Assembly (NCBI GenBank): GCA_024643945.1
Contig: JAHELX010000106.1
Coordinates: forward strand, 1 to 13,010
Length of the DNA: 13,010 nucleotides
Source: Anaerolineales bacterium
GTDB lineage: Bacteria > Chloroflexota > Anaerolineae > 4572-78 > NAK82
Direction of reading: 5' to 3'
Numbering within the stretch: position 1 is the stretch's first letter; each line of letters opens with the position of its first letter. Under the pieces are notes generated by a model. The model did no database searches. It had not been told where the DNA came from and was given only the letters and a program-made list of their open reading frames with translations. This document shows positions 6,790-13,010 of this stretch, piece after piece. A program made the translations under genes and the position numbers.

Positions 6790-8646
6790 ATGAAGGATTC
6801 CCAGGAGTTGCCAAGTCCCGTCTACCGAAGCCTCCGCAGGCTCCGATATATCTTGCCCATCACTGCCTTTCTCCTTGTTGTGATACACCAGTCCCTCGCC
6901 TACATCTGGCTCCGTTCAACCCCTGGGCTCCAGCAATTCCTATGGCAGGTGCTGCTCTATGGGACGATTGGTCCCATCGTGGTTTGGTTTGCCCTGAACT
7001 GGTTTGCGCGGTGGGTCCACGAGCGGGATGAAGCGGAGGCACACCTTCACTGTCTGTATCAGATAAGCCGCCAGGCAGCTACCGCCACCGAGATGGAGGC
7101 ACTGGTAGAAATTGCCTTGCGTATGCCCGAACAGATTATCCGACCGGTGGCCACCAGCCTCATCCTGCGCGAACATCCCGAAGGGCCCTGGATGTTGGCC
7201 GGCACCCGCGGCCTGCAGGCAAAAGAGGAAGAGATGCTGGCAGCCCGCCTGACCATCGCCGGGAGCGACCTGTACTGCGGCCAATGTGCTGCTTTGAGCG
7301 CCACGACACAGCAAAACTGCCCCCTGCAATTCCACCTACCCCAGGCAGATATGTGGCCTACTGCCACCTCGGTGATCTGCCTGCCTCTTTCTACTGAGCG
7401 GCTTCCTCTTGCGCTGCTCAACGTGTACGTGCTTAACGAGGAGACTCTCTCTCCCAGCATGCGGCGGGTGCTGGAGTCGATGGCGGCCGTGCTGTCTGTG
7501 GCCCTAGATCATGCCCGTCTGCGAGCACGAGAATTCCAGATGCTACATCGTATGGAGCAGGCTGCACGCCAACGGGAAAGCCTGACTGCTACCCTGGAGC
7601 GTATTCTGGCAGACATCGCCACAGCTCATCGCGCCCAAGCGGGGGAAGTGTTCCTGGCCTCGAAGGAAAGGGAAGAACCAACCCTGATCCCGATCGCTTC
7701 CTGGCCCGGAAAAGAGACAAATCCGAACCTCGTTTCACCAGCCCGACGAGCATTTCTCGAGGAAGATTCAGTCATTACTGCCAATTCCCAGAGCAAAGAG
7801 TACATGGTGGCAGTCCCTTTGATAGCTGAGAATCTGACCACAGGCGTCTTAGTGCTGGCCGGTCGACGTCCTTTCACCCCATCCCTGGCAACCTTCCTGC
7901 GAGTAGCCGCTGGCATGATGGCCTTGATTATTCGCAACAACCAGCTCTATGCTAAACTGGAGAGTCAAGCTGTTCTGGAGGAACGTAATCGGCTGGCTCG
8001 TGAGGTTCATGATGGTTTGGCTCAGTCTCTTGGCTTCCTCAACTTCAAGCTGCAGCAGGTAGACCGCCTGCTGGCCCGCGAGCAACGGGGAGCAGCCCGG
8101 CAAGCGCTGCAAGAGATGCGAGAAGGCATTCAGGATCTCTACACCGAAGTACGGCTAACGATCCAGGACCTTCGCTGGGTCCCAGAGGATGGGCAGAGAT
8201 TGGCCGAACGCCTGCGCCAATATGTACTGGATTTTGGCGACCGTACTGGCCTGGACGTTTCCCTGGATACAGAAGGCGAACCCACCCTGTCTCTCCAGGA
8301 GGAGATTCATCTCTTCCGGATCGTCCAGGAGGCCCTGGCCAACGTGCACAAGCATGCTCAGGCGCAGCGCGCCTGGGTGCGCATGCAAGCCGGGCCGGAA
8401 GGTACCTGCCTGGAGGTGGAAGACGACGGCAGGGGCATGCCGTCCGAAACATATCCCCCGGACCCACTATTATCCGATGTGCCCGAGCATTTTGGTCTGC
8501 GCATTATGCAGGAACGCGCCGAAGCGATAGGTGGCCGGTTGTCTCTACACAGCATCCCCGGCCAGGGCACTCGGCTACAAGTGCTGGTGACTGCCCAACA
8601 AGTGCCAGCTTCGTACCCACTGAGTCCTTCGCCGGAAGGCAAGTGA
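6790..8646 (+). CDS. Membrane sensor histidine kinase, NarX/NreB type, with two GAF domains
   Basis: A 618-residue protein. Two membrane helices (about 20-40 and 48-72) enclose only a short external loop, so sensing is probably cytosolic or in the membrane. A first GAF-like region spans about 85-245 and contains C163, C166 and C177 (C-x2-C-x10-C) plus C197. A second GAF-like region spans about 262-385. The HisKA_3 helix ERNRLAREVHDGLAQSLG carries the phosphoacceptor H407. The HATPase domain has the N box EALANVHKHA (N518), DDGRGM (545-550), GLRIMQERAEAIGG (569-582) and GQGT (591-594). An in-frame TAG lies five codons upstream, so the ATG at 6790 is the first possible ATG; GAGG is only two bases away, which is tight. 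The gene ends four bases before the response regulator, its clear partner. The signal is unknown; the Cys cluster and the oxidase neighbours suggest redox. Confidence 0.93.
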   Translation: MKDSQELPSPVYRSLRRLRYILPITAFLLVVIHQSLAYIWLRSTPGLQQFLWQVLLYGTIGPIVVWFALNWFARWVHERDEAEAHLHCLYQISRQAATATEMEALVEIALRMPEQIIRPVATSLILREHPEGPWMLAGTRGLQAKEEEMLAARLTIAGSDLYCGQCAALSATTQQNCPLQFHLPQADMWPTATSVICLPLSTERLPLALLNVYVLNEETLSPSMRRVLESMAAVLSVALDHARLRAREFQMLHRMEQAARQRESLTATLERILADIATAHRAQAGEVFLASKEREEPTLIPIASWPGKETNPNLVSPARRAFLEEDSVITANSQSKEYMVAVPLIAENLTTGVLVLAGRRPFTPSLATFLRVAAGMMALIIRNNQLYAKLESQAVLEERNRLAREVHDGLAQSLGFLNFKLQQVDRLLAREQRGAARQALQEMREGIQDLYTEVRLTIQDLRWVPEDGQRLAERLRQYVLDFGDRTGLDVSLDTEGEPTLSLQEEIHLFRIVQEALANVHKHAQAQRAWVRMQAGPEGTCLEVEDDGRGMPSETYPPDPLLSDVPEHFGLRIMQERAEAIGGRLSLHSIPGQGTRLQVLVTAQQVPASYPLSPSPEGK

Positions 8647-8650
8647 TGCC

Positions 8651-9295
8651 ATGGCTCCCATTCGACTGTTGATCGTAGATAATCACACCCTGTTCCGCCA
8701 GGGATTGGTCAGCCTGTTGCAGAGCGAACCCGGCCTCCAGGTCATCGGCGAGGCGGCCGGTGGGGAGGAAGCCCTGAAATTGGCCCAGGAACTCCAACCG
8801 GACGTGGTGTTGATGGACGTGAAAATGCCGGGGATGGATGGTGTGGAAGCCACCCGGCGCTTACTTGAGGTGATGCCCCATGCCCGCGTTTTGATGCTGA
8901 CCGTCTCTGAAGAGGAAGAAAATCTTTTTGCTGCTATCCAGGCCGGTGCCCGGGGATATATCCTCAAAAACGCCGATGCGGACGAACTCCTGCAAGCCAT
9001 AGAACGGGTACATGCCGGTGAAGCGATGCTTTCCCCGGTGATGACCTTCCGTCTGCTCCAGGCACTGCGGAGCGGCGGAGCCCCCACACCCTCCTCTGAA
9101 TTACCCCTGACCTCACGCGAACAAGATGTGTTTCAATTATTGGTGCAGGGCGCCAGTAACCGCCAGATCGCCGAATCGCTGACGATCACTGAGAACACCG
9201 TCAAAACCCACGTACGTAACATCCTGGAAAAACTGGAGCTGCACAGTCGAACCGAAGTAGCTGCCTACGCCCGTCATCTTAACCTAATCCCCTGA
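8651..9295 (+). CDS. NarL/LuxR-family response regulator
   Basis: A 214-residue two-domain regulator. The receiver (residues 1-120) has D10 in LLIVDNH, the phosphorylation site D56 in PDVVLMDVKMPG, T84 in LMLTVSE and K106 in YILKN, so the active site is intact. A linker at about 135-152 leads to a LuxR-type helix-turn-helix at 153-210 (LTSREQDVFQLL, then ASNRQIAESLTITENTVKTH). It starts four bases after the kinase stop, with AAGG about 12 bases upstream, so translation is probably coupled to the kinase. Kinase H407 should phosphorylate D56, promoting dimerisation and DNA binding. The gene lies 223 bp upstream of the cytochrome oxidase frame, whose promoter is a natural candidate target. Confidence 0.95.
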   Translation: MAPIRLLIVDNHTLFRQGLVSLLQSEPGLQVIGEAAGGEEALKLAQELQPDVVLMDVKMPGMDGVEATRRLLEVMPHARVLMLTVSEEEENLFAAIQAGARGYILKNADADELLQAIERVHAGEAMLSPVMTFRLLQALRSGGAPTPSSELPLTSREQDVFQLLVQGASNRQIAESLTITENTVKTHVRNILEKLELHSRTEVAAYARHLNLIP

Positions 9296-9309
9296 ACCTA
9301 AGATTTTAG

Positions 9310-9327
9310 CACTCGCCTCGGGGAGTG
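9310..9327 (+). terminator. Weak hairpin after the response regulator gene
   Basis: CACTC at 9310-9314 pairs with GAGTG at 9323-9327, with further pairing of CC and GG inside. No T tract follows, so intrinsic termination here is doubtful. Confidence 0.25.
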
Positions 9328-9375
9328 AGGATCTGATTTCTTCCTCGGTTAGTGTCCTCCCTTATCCCCCACGCC

Positions 9376-9415
9376 TCACCCGTTTGGGTGAATTCCTATC
9401 ATCCTCAATTCACCC
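9376..9415 (+). promoter_or_regulatory. Three-part competing hairpin element upstream of the oxidase promoter
   Basis: TCACCC (9376-9381) pairs with GGGTGA (9386-9391) over a four-base loop. The same middle arm, GGGTGAATT (9386-9394), also pairs perfectly with AATTCACCC (9407-9415) across 12 bases. The two hairpins exclude each other. The second is followed by TTT. This could be the terminator of the kinase/regulator unit or a protein-binding palindrome. It lies upstream of the predicted oxidase promoter, so it would not be in that transcript. Confidence 0.4.
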
Positions 9416-9458
9416 TTTGCCCTGTTGGAAATCATCCGGTAAATCGCCTTTCGAAGGG

Positions 9459-9486
9459 TAGACAAAATAGATATATGCGATAAAAT
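9459..9486 (+). promoter_or_regulatory. Predicted promoter of the oxidase operon
   Basis: TAGACA at 9459-9464 and TAAAAT at 9481-9486, with a 16-bp spacer, in a locally AT-rich region. The start of transcription would be near 9493, about 26 bases before the TTG at 9519. The -10 region shares GATAAAATAT with the kinase promoter. Confidence 0.5.
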
Positions 9487-9492
9487 ATATCT
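9469..9492. promoter_or_regulatory. Palindromic operator candidate over the -10 box
   Basis: AGATATAT (9469-9476) and ATATATCT (9485-9492) form a perfect 8-bp inverted repeat with an 8-bp centre that contains part of the -10 hexamer. A dimeric regulator bound here would block RNA polymerase. AT-rich palindromes also arise by chance, so the call is tentative. Confidence 0.4.
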
Positions 9493-9518
9493 GTAATAAG
9501 AAGGCGGAAAAGGGGAAG

Positions 9519-11003
9519 TTGCATTGTCCCCTTTATACCCGCTCCACCCTGACTGGCGGGGGCGAACCTGTGGGCCAAAAGCGTATACTCATCGTGTCGC
9601 AGTACTCGCTATTCGACCAGGGACTAAGGGCTGCTTTAAGCCAGCAACCGGATGTTGAGGTTATTGGCGTGTACCGCGATCTGGAAGCAGCGTATGTCCA
9701 GGCGCGATCCCTGCGTCCCGATGTCATGCTGCTTATCGCCGGGCCGGAGATTGCGCGTGACAGCGCTTTCCGCTTGCTGGAGGAAGTCTCCTCTTCCATT
9801 ATCCGCATCAGCCCCACTGACGGATCTATGCAGGTCTATCGTCGAGAGCAGGTGGACCAGGCCACCCTGGAAGATTTAATGACCGCCATCCAGACGACGG
9901 CCATCCAGTGGAAAACGAGGCGGCCGGAGGATCTTGCGCCTCGACAAATGGTATCCAAACCGGGAGGTTATCCAACACGACGAAGGAGAGATAGTATGAA
10001 ACATTTCATCGCTGTGGCCATTCTGGTTGCGATTGTGACGGCTCTGGTGACCATGGGGCTGGGGAGCATCCATTTATTGCCACCATTGGCCAGCGAACAA
10101 GGTGTCCTGGTAGATGGTCTCTTCGGACTACACATCCGAGTCATTGCCTTCCTGTTTTCGCTCATCGTGGTGATCACGTTATACAGCATCGTCGTCTTTC
10201 GGCGCAGGCCGGGCGATACAGGAGACGGGCCTCACATCGAAGGGAATGCCGCGTTGGAAATCGTGTGGACGATTATCCCTCTAGGCACTGTCCTTTTTTT
10301 TGCGACCTTGGGCGCCCAGCAACTGAGTCAAATTACTGCGCCTGCACCCGACGAAATGGTGATCGAAGTCACAGCCCAGCAATTTGCCTGGCGCTTTGAC
10401 TACCCAGACTACGGCATCACTTCGGCAGAGCTGAATCTGCCCCGCGGCCGGCAGATTCTTTTTAAACTCACCTCTATGGATGTGATTCACTCTTTTTGGG
10501 TACCCGAGTTTCGGATGAAGCAAGACGCGGTACCGGGTATGACCACGACCCTGCGGATTACGCCGTCACAGGTAGGCCAATACAAGGTCCGCTGTGCGGA
10601 GTTGTGCGGTACCGGGCACTATAGCATGCTGGCAGCGGTGAACGTCATGGAGCCCGCCGATTTCGAGGCCTGGGTTGCGAAGGAGACGGCCGCTTCGAAA
10701 CTCGCCGGCGCAGAGTTGGGGGCCGAACTGGCTACAACGCAGGGTTGCATCGGTTGCCATTCCATAGATGGCAGCCAACTCGTTGGCCCAACCTGGCTCG
10801 GCCTCTATGGCAAGCAGGTAACCTTTGAGGACGGGACCACCGTCCAGGCGGATGAGGAGTACTTGCGGCGTTCAATCCTTGAACCAAATGCCCAGATTGT
10901 CAAAGGCTTCCCTGCCAACGTGATGCCCAGTTCCTACCAGGACACTTTGTCTGAGGTAGACGTTGATGCTTTGATTGAATACATCAAGAGCCTGGGAAAG
11001 TAG
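9519..11003 (+). CDS. coxB: Cytochrome c oxidase subunit II (CuA plus cytochrome c), in one frame with an N-terminal pseudo-receiver
   Basis: The open frame encodes 494 residues. Residues 160-494 are a caa3-type subunit II: a helix at 161-185, two further helices at about 200-228 and 247-269, and a CuA domain with ligands H324, C359, E361, C363, H367 and M370. A C-terminal cytochrome c domain follows, with CIGCH at 410-414 and a likely axial Met in NVMPS (M469). Residues 20-130 form a degenerate NarL-type receiver. The usual coxB start would be the ATG at 9996 (335 residues), which has AAGGAG seven bases upstream. The upstream part has a TTG start at 9519 after AGGGG, or a GTG at 9570. With three helices, the N-terminus would face the cytosol, so a fused cytosolic domain is topologically possible; RRRR at 154-157 just before the helix agrees. 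Subunit II takes electrons from cytochrome c to subunit I. The oxidase part is certain; which start is used is not. Confidence 0.92.
   Translation: MHCPLYTRSTLTGGGEPVGQKRILIVSQYSLFDQGLRAALSQQPDVEVIGVYRDLEAAYVQARSLRPDVMLLIAGPEIARDSAFRLLEEVSSSIIRISPTDGSMQVYRREQVDQATLEDLMTAIQTTAIQWKTRRPEDLAPRQMVSKPGGYPTRRRRDSMKHFIAVAILVAIVTALVTMGLGSIHLLPPLASEQGVLVDGLFGLHIRVIAFLFSLIVVITLYSIVVFRRRPGDTGDGPHIEGNAALEIVWTIIPLGTVLFFATLGAQQLSQITAPAPDEMVIEVTAQQFAWRFDYPDYGITSAELNLPRGRQILFKLTSMDVIHSFWVPEFRMKQDAVPGMTTTLRITPSQVGQYKVRCAELCGTGHYSMLAAVNVMEPADFEAWVAKETAASKLAGAELGAELATTQGCIGCHSIDGSQLVGPTWLGLYGKQVTFEDGTTVQADEEYLRRSILEPNAQIVKGFPANVMPSSYQDTLSEVDVDALIEYIKSLGK
9570..9959 (+). other. Degenerate NarL-like receiver domain (pseudo-receiver) upstream of and in frame with coxB
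   Basis: The translated segment begins KRILIVSQYSLFDQGLRAAL and aligns with the receiver of the regulator encoded at 8651-9295 (LLIVDNHTLFRQGLVSLL): about 14 of the first 31 residues are identical by eye. The acidic pocket is lost (VDNH becomes VSQY). The phospho-Asp strand PDVVLMD becomes PDVMLLI, and the downstream Lys motif is not found. It therefore cannot be phosphorylated in the usual way. The sheet-helix order is kept to about residue 130 of the frame, and there is no DNA-binding domain. It could be a binding module or a decaying duplicate. Confidence 0.7.
9983..9998 (+). promoter_or_regulatory. Internal Shine-Dalgarno and ATG for unfused CoxB
   Basis: AAGGAG at 9983-9988 lies seven bases before the ATG at 9996, which opens directly onto the first membrane helix of subunit II (MKHFIAVAIL). 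This is a better initiation site than those at 9519 or 9570, and it supports separate translation of normal-length CoxB. Confidence 0.7.
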
Positions 11004-11022
11004 CGAAAGGGAGGAAAGGTTT

Positions 11023-12915
11023 ATGAGTACTATTTTCTCACTAGGAGTCATCCGAGGGATCATCGGCCAAATCATTGGCGCGGCTCTTGGAATGGGGTTG
11101 GTGATGGGCATCCGGCTGCTACGCGGGCTCCCGGCCTGGAAGGCAGAGCCAATCACGGTAGTCGGAGCTCTGATCGGCGGCATCGGCTTTTTGATCGGCG
11201 TTGGCGTCCTCGCCGACTGGTTCAAGTGGACCAGCGGAGAGGAAACCCCCATGCATCACGGCCCGCCTGAAGGCAAGCCGGCCTGGACCCGCTATTTCAG
11301 CGTCGACTACAGCCACAAGGTGATCGGCGTCCAGTACACGGTCACCGGTATCCTGTTGCTAATGGTAGCCGGTTCCCTGGCGATGGTCTTCCGGCTCGAG
11401 CTGGCCCATTCGGGATTGCAGTTCCTCGACCCTGCCACCTTTAATACCTTCATCAGCGCTCACGGCATTATTATGATCGCCTCTATCCTGCTAGGGGTAG
11501 GAGGCATGTCTAACTACCTGGTGCCCCTGATGATCGGGGCTTCGGACATGGCATTTCCTCGCTTGAACGCGCTGGGCTATTGGTTCAATGTTCCGGGCGC
11601 ATTGCTGGTGATTAGCGGTATATTCATCGGCGGCTGGAACACCGGCTGGACTGGCTACCCGCCCTTGAGCTCCCAGGCTCCGCTGGGTGTGCAGCTCTTC
11701 TTCCTGGGTGTCTACTTCATCGGGCTGTCCTCCATCGTGGGAGCAGTGAATCTGATCGTCACCATCCTGCGCATGCGCGCGCCTGGGATGAGTATGTTCC
11801 GTATGCCTATCTTCGTCTGGGCCGTATTGGCCACCGCGATCATCCAGTTGACGGGCACCCAGCTCATCGGCCTGTCGTTTCTGATGGTAGTCGTTCAACG
11901 CGCATTGGGTATGGGTTTCTTTGACCCTAACCTGACCACTGAGGCCATCCTCCTGGGTTCTCCCCCGGGTGCGCCTATTCTGTTCCAGCATCTCTTCTGG
12001 TTCTACTCGCATCCGGCGGTCTACATCTTCGTTCTGCCGGGACTGGGCATCATCAGCGAGTTGCTGCCCGTCTTCGCTCGCAAGCCACTTTTCGGCTATA
12101 AATGGGTCGCCTTGTCCAGCATGGCCATTGCCCTGATGGGGTTCCTGGTCTGGGGTCACCACATGTTCGCCGCCGGCATAGAACCGTATCTGAGGGTGCC
12201 GCTGATGTATAGCACCATGTTGATCGCCGTGCCGACCGGGGTCAAGTTCTTCAGTTGGGTGGCGACCATCTGGCAGGGAAAACTTACCTTCCCGACGCCG
12301 ATGCTCTTCGTGTTAGGCGCCATCTCCGTCTTTCTCATCGGCGGACTGAGCGGCCCGCCCCTGGCCACGGTGTCCACCGACTTGCTCCTGCACGACACCT
12401 ACTTCGTGGTGGGGCACTTCCACGCCACTATGTTTGGTGGGTTCGTCTTCCCCTTCTTCGCAGCGGTGTACTACTGGTATCCTAAGGTAACCGGGCGTAA
12501 GTACAATGAAACGCTGGGTAAACTGCATTTCTGGTTGATGACGCCGGCCTTTTGGATGCAGACCCTGGGCCAGATGCGGGTAGGATTGATGGGGATGCGA
12601 CGGCGTATCGCTGACTACGACCCGGCTTTGGGCGTTGACACCGGCCAACTGCTGGTCACCATCGCTGGCTTTGTGATCGCCCTGGGAGTGCTGATCATGT
12701 TGTACAACCTGCTGGTTAGTGCCCGTTCAGGAGAGGTGGCCGAGGCCAATCCCTGGAGGTCGCGTTCACCGGAGTGGCAGACTCCGTCACCGATCCCAGA
12801 GCACAGCTACCCCCAACCTGTTGTGGTCGTTGGTGCCCCTTACGACTACGGCCTGCCCGGTTCGGCATACGTGAGAATGAGTCCGGCCGGCGCATCCAAA
12901 GTACTTGTCCAATAG
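11023..12915 (+). CDS. coxA: Cytochrome c oxidase subunit I, A2 type (caa3)
   Basis: 630 residues from the ATG at 11023, with GGGAGG upstream; an in-frame TTG at 10975 would overlap coxB. Conserved haem-copper oxidase residues are present: heme a ligands H147 (SAHGIIM) and H467, heme a3 ligand H465 (VVGHFHATMFGG), CuB ligands H330, H379 and H380 (WGHHMF), and Y334 of the His-Tyr pair. The YSHPAV motif (328-333) replaces the GHPEV Glu and marks the A2 subfamily, where Tyr-Ser substitutes in the D proton path. K408 (PTGVKFFSW) marks the K channel and D175 (GASDMAFPRLN) the D-channel entrance. About 90 extra N-terminal residues hold two predicted helices before the usual first helix, which starts near YSHKVIGVQYTVTG. 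The C-terminal tail is Pro/Ser-rich. Subunit I reduces oxygen and pumps protons. It lies 19 bp after coxB in the same operon; no coxC follows within the window. Confidence 0.96.
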   Translation: MSTIFSLGVIRGIIGQIIGAALGMGLVMGIRLLRGLPAWKAEPITVVGALIGGIGFLIGVGVLADWFKWTSGEETPMHHGPPEGKPAWTRYFSVDYSHKVIGVQYTVTGILLLMVAGSLAMVFRLELAHSGLQFLDPATFNTFISAHGIIMIASILLGVGGMSNYLVPLMIGASDMAFPRLNALGYWFNVPGALLVISGIFIGGWNTGWTGYPPLSSQAPLGVQLFFLGVYFIGLSSIVGAVNLIVTILRMRAPGMSMFRMPIFVWAVLATAIIQLTGTQLIGLSFLMVVVQRALGMGFFDPNLTTEAILLGSPPGAPILFQHLFWFYSHPAVYIFVLPGLGIISELLPVFARKPLFGYKWVALSSMAIALMGFLVWGHHMFAAGIEPYLRVPLMYSTMLIAVPTGVKFFSWVATIWQGKLTFPTPMLFVLGAISVFLIGGLSGPPLATVSTDLLLHDTYFVVGHFHATMFGGFVFPFFAAVYYWYPKVTGRKYNETLGKLHFWLMTPAFWMQTLGQMRVGLMGMRRRIADYDPALGVDTGQLLVTIAGFVIALGVLIMLYNLLVSARSGEVAEANPWRSRSPEWQTPSPIPEHSYPQPVVVVGAPYDYGLPGSAYVRMSPAGASKVLVQ

Positions 12916-12951
12916 TAACTTTGCACGTATCCTCTCAATATCTTGGGGTAA

Positions 12952-13010
12952 GGGCAGGCCTTCCCCAAAGGGGACCTGCGGGTGCGCCTGCCCAGGCGGG
13001 CAACCGCAAG
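12952..13010. repeat. Intergenic palindromic repeat-like sequence after coxA (partial)
   Basis: GGGCAGGC (12952-12959) pairs perfectly with GCCTGCCC (12986-12993) around an inner hairpin, TCCCC-AAA-GGGGA (12962-12974). An alternative stem, GCAGG (12954-12958) with CCTGC (12975-12979), is also possible. The last bases (GGGCAACCGCAAG) look like the left half of a further hairpin cut by the window edge. GC-rich nested palindromes of this kind are often dispersed intergenic repeats. It could also stabilise or end the coxBA transcript, but there is no T tract. Confidence 0.4.

Noticed and set aside
11491..12162. A 223-codon minus-strand frame opposite coxA
   Set aside because: It is His/Gln/Asp-rich antisense of hydrophobic coxA codons and carries no motif.

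Overview
The window looks like a chromosomal segment from a moderately GC-rich bacterium, most likely a member of the Chloroflexota (Anaerolineae/Caldilineae-like). This placement is inference. It rests on an exported LysM plus cupredoxin protein, a HerA-type ATPase, GAF-containing NarX-like kinases, and a caa3-type cytochrome oxidase with the A2 signature YSHPAV. No rRNA, tRNA, CRISPR, insertion sequence or phage gene was seen.

Layout. (1) Positions 1-714, minus strand: the 5' part of an exported protein with two LysM domains, a Pro-rich linker and the start of a plastocyanin-like domain, cut by the window edge. (2) Positions 914-4177, plus strand: a tight three-gene set made of a coiled-coil protein with a central J domain, a 200-residue protein that may be HAS-barrel-like, and a HerA/DUF87 hexameric translocase. 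No NurA-type nuclease is seen in the window. (3) Positions 4230-5261: an M29-like metallopeptidase. (4) Positions 5290-6699: a 12-helix MATE/MOP-fold membrane protein. (5) Positions 6703-9295: a good sigma70-type promoter followed by a membrane histidine kinase (two GAF domains, a Cys cluster, HisKA_3, HATPase) and its NarL/LuxR-type response regulator. (6) Positions 9296-9518: a regulatory intergenic region with competing hairpins, a promoter and a palindrome over the -10 box. (7) Positions 9519-12915: the terminal oxidase genes coxB (CuA plus cytochrome c domain) and coxA. (8) Positions 12916-13010: an intergenic palindromic repeat-like sequence running off the edge.

The most unusual observation is that the coxB reading frame extends about 159 codons upstream without a stop. 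The extension encodes a NarL-like receiver domain that has lost the phosphorylatable Asp and the acidic pocket. It resembles the receiver of the intact response regulator just upstream. A strong Shine-Dalgarno sequence sits exactly at the normal coxB start, so this locus may make a pseudo-receiver-CoxB fusion, normal CoxB, or both.

How the genes may work together (inference): the kinase/regulator pair is placed to control the adjacent oxidase operon in response to redox state or an electron acceptor, with the pseudo-receiver as a possible extra regulatory part. The J-domain/HAS-like/HerA set is a separate unit, probably acting in DNA processing or defence.
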